From the NCBI RefSeq assembly GCF_900116515.1, contig NZ_FPBA01000021.1:1619-65618 (forward strand): a stretch of DNA of 64,000 bases. The letters run 5' to 3'. Below the pieces are notes generated by a model. It was not told where the DNA came from and ran no database searches. It saw nothing but the letters and a program-made list of their open reading frames with translations. Both the position numbers and the translations under genes were made by a program. Source of the stretch: Geodermatophilus amargosae. GTDB lineage: Bacteria > Actinomycetota > Actinomycetes > Mycobacteriales > Geodermatophilaceae. Below, piece by piece: positions 63,073 to 64,000 of the stretch. Numbering within the stretch: the stretch's first letter is position 1; every line of letters starts with the position of its first letter.

Positions 63073-64000
63073 TCAGGATGGGCAATCGGGCAGCCGCATC
63101 AGGTTGTTCGGCTCGATTCTGTCCTGTTCGCTGCGCAGGTAGCGGGATCCGTCCCGGCGCTGAACGACCGTCAGGCCGGCCCTCCGGCCTGCCGCATCGC
63201 GGGTGAAGAACGCATGCCGCCCCGTCCCCAACAGCCTGATGACCTCGGCGACTTTCAACACCACCACGACTCCGTCCGGGTTTCGCAGCCCGAGCCCCTC
63301 AATCCGGCCGCCGCGCCGCCGGGCGCATACGATCTCGTTCGACTGTTGCAGCGCCGGGTAGACGGCGTTGGGCAGCAGTTTGACGGTCAGCCAGCCGTCG
63401 CTGAACTGGGGTGGGTAGTCCGGCAGCAGGGCATCAGTGGTTGCCGGAATAACCGTGTCGGCGGCCCAGGTGAACGGATCGGAGCGGCGGTGCCAGGTCC
63501 ACTCGCCACGGATGTCGGAGGGGACGGGGAGCCGGCTGACCGCCGCGTCGCGCAGGACCGGACCCGCGCGCAGTGACGGCGATAGCCGCGCCAGCGCGGT
63601 CGCGGTCCACTCCCGTTCCATCGAGATCTCCTTGCGGGGGAGCAGCCCGGTCGTCACGTGGACATCGGCCCCGGGTACGACGAGCAGCAGCAACGGCACG
63701 GTGACGTGCGGCTGGACGGTGAACCAGCCCGACGCGTCGACGAACGGAGGCAGATCGCCGACGTAGTCGACCAGCGCCGGGTGGACGGCCCGGATGTGGC
63801 TCCAGTCGTCGTGGGCGAAGTAGGCGAGCAGCCCGTCGGTGCGCCTGGTGAGTTCACCGAGCCGCACGGGCAGCTCGACGGCGAGGTTCTCCGGTGGTCG
63901 GCGCGGGTCCTCGATCTCGATCCGCAGGGCTGCCCGCAGCACCACGATCGGGTGTCCGAGGAGCAGCGACAGGTGCTCGGTGCCAGCCCGGCCCGTGCGG
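63073..64000 (-). CDS. C-terminal part of a large uncharacterised protein (5' end outside window)
   Basis: The frame is open from the right edge to a TGA at 63073-63075, giving at least 308 residues; the GTG at 63945 is internal because protein-like sequence continues upstream (HLSLLLGHPIVVLRAALRIE). Other features are LPVRLGELTRRTDGLLAYFA, TVPLLLLVVPGADVHVTTGL, IRGEWTWHRRSDPFTWAADT and PQFSDGWLTVKLLPN. No signal peptide, membrane span or catalytic motif is seen. From memory, this tail resembles the ends of very large uncharacterised proteins that co-occur with homologues of genes C, D and E of the left island. If so, both islands belong to one kind of system. I could not verify this. Confidence 0.65.
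   Translation of the reverse strand, partial: RTGRAGTEHLSLLLGHPIVVLRAALRIEIEDPRRPPENLAVELPVRLGELTRRTDGLLAYFAHDDWSHIRAVHPALVDYVGDLPPFVDASGWFTVQPHVTVPLLLLVVPGADVHVTTGLLPRKEISMEREWTATALARLSPSLRAGPVLRDAAVSRLPVPSDIRGEWTWHRRSDPFTWAADTVIPATTDALLPDYPPQFSDGWLTVKLLPNAVYPALQQSNEIVCARRRGGRIEGLGLRNPDGVVVVLKVAEVIRLLGTGRHAFFTRDAAGRRAGLTVVQRRDGSRYLRSEQDRIEPNNLMRLPDCPS

Overview
The window is high-GC actinobacterial DNA, most likely from Geodermatophilaceae (Blastococcus, Geodermatophilus or Modestobacter type). The evidence is GC-biased third codon positions, frequent GTG starts, a mycothiol-type enzyme, and a core gene order that closely follows the mycobacterial order: clpX-clpP2-clpP1-tig, folC-DUF4233-ndk, rne-rplU-rpmA-obgE-proB, proA-MoxR-VWA and nadD-rsfS-phosphatase-DegV-comEA. 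The family placement is inference; no database was searched.

Layout. (1) Left island, 1 to about 19.73 kb. It starts with the end of a protein carrying Gln-Asp-Asn repeats and a multi-spanning membrane protein. IS wreckage follows (a split, frameshifted IS5-like transposase with a lipoprotein gene between its pieces). Then comes a tightly coupled minus-strand operon of very large proteins without recognised enzymatic domains (508, 1263, 909, 1130 and 912 residues), headed by a secreted, PASTA-bearing, membrane-anchored protein whose frame is broken twice. This operon is the best candidate in the window for an undescribed system. (2) The island abuts comEA, which loses its second helix-hairpin-helix; comEC and holA, expected next, are absent. 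(3) Core chromosome, about 19.73 to 62.45 kb: NAD synthesis and ribosome silencing (nadD, rsfS), a MoxR/VWA pair, proline synthesis (proA, proB), a plus-strand zinc uptake operon with its regulator (znuABC-zur) behind a Zur-like operator, a MarR unit, def, obgE, rpmA, rplU, rne, two radical-SAM-associated genes, a GGDEF-EAL protein, an ABC-2 exporter, ndk, an HTH/Clp-N pair behind two operator palindromes, folC, valS, the ClpXP1P2/trigger factor block, tRNA-Pro and an amidase. (4) Right island, from tRNA-Gly(TCC) at 62.37 kb to the end: a cluster of short TGGTCA repeats, an IS110 remnant, and the C-terminal part of another large unrecognised protein that resembles the left-island set in style and runs off the window.

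How it works together. The core genes are ordinary housekeeping. Long runs of 1 to 4 bp overlaps or TGATG junctions imply translational coupling in rsfS-nadD-phosphatase, znuABC-zur, def-proB-obgE, the ABC exporter and, strikingly, the giant-protein operon. Coupling there suggests that the giant proteins are made together, probably as parts of one assembly. In-frame tandem repeats occur in several unrelated proteins (QDN protein, RsfS, ZnuA, Obg, RNase E, PASTA protein), a recurring trait of this genome.
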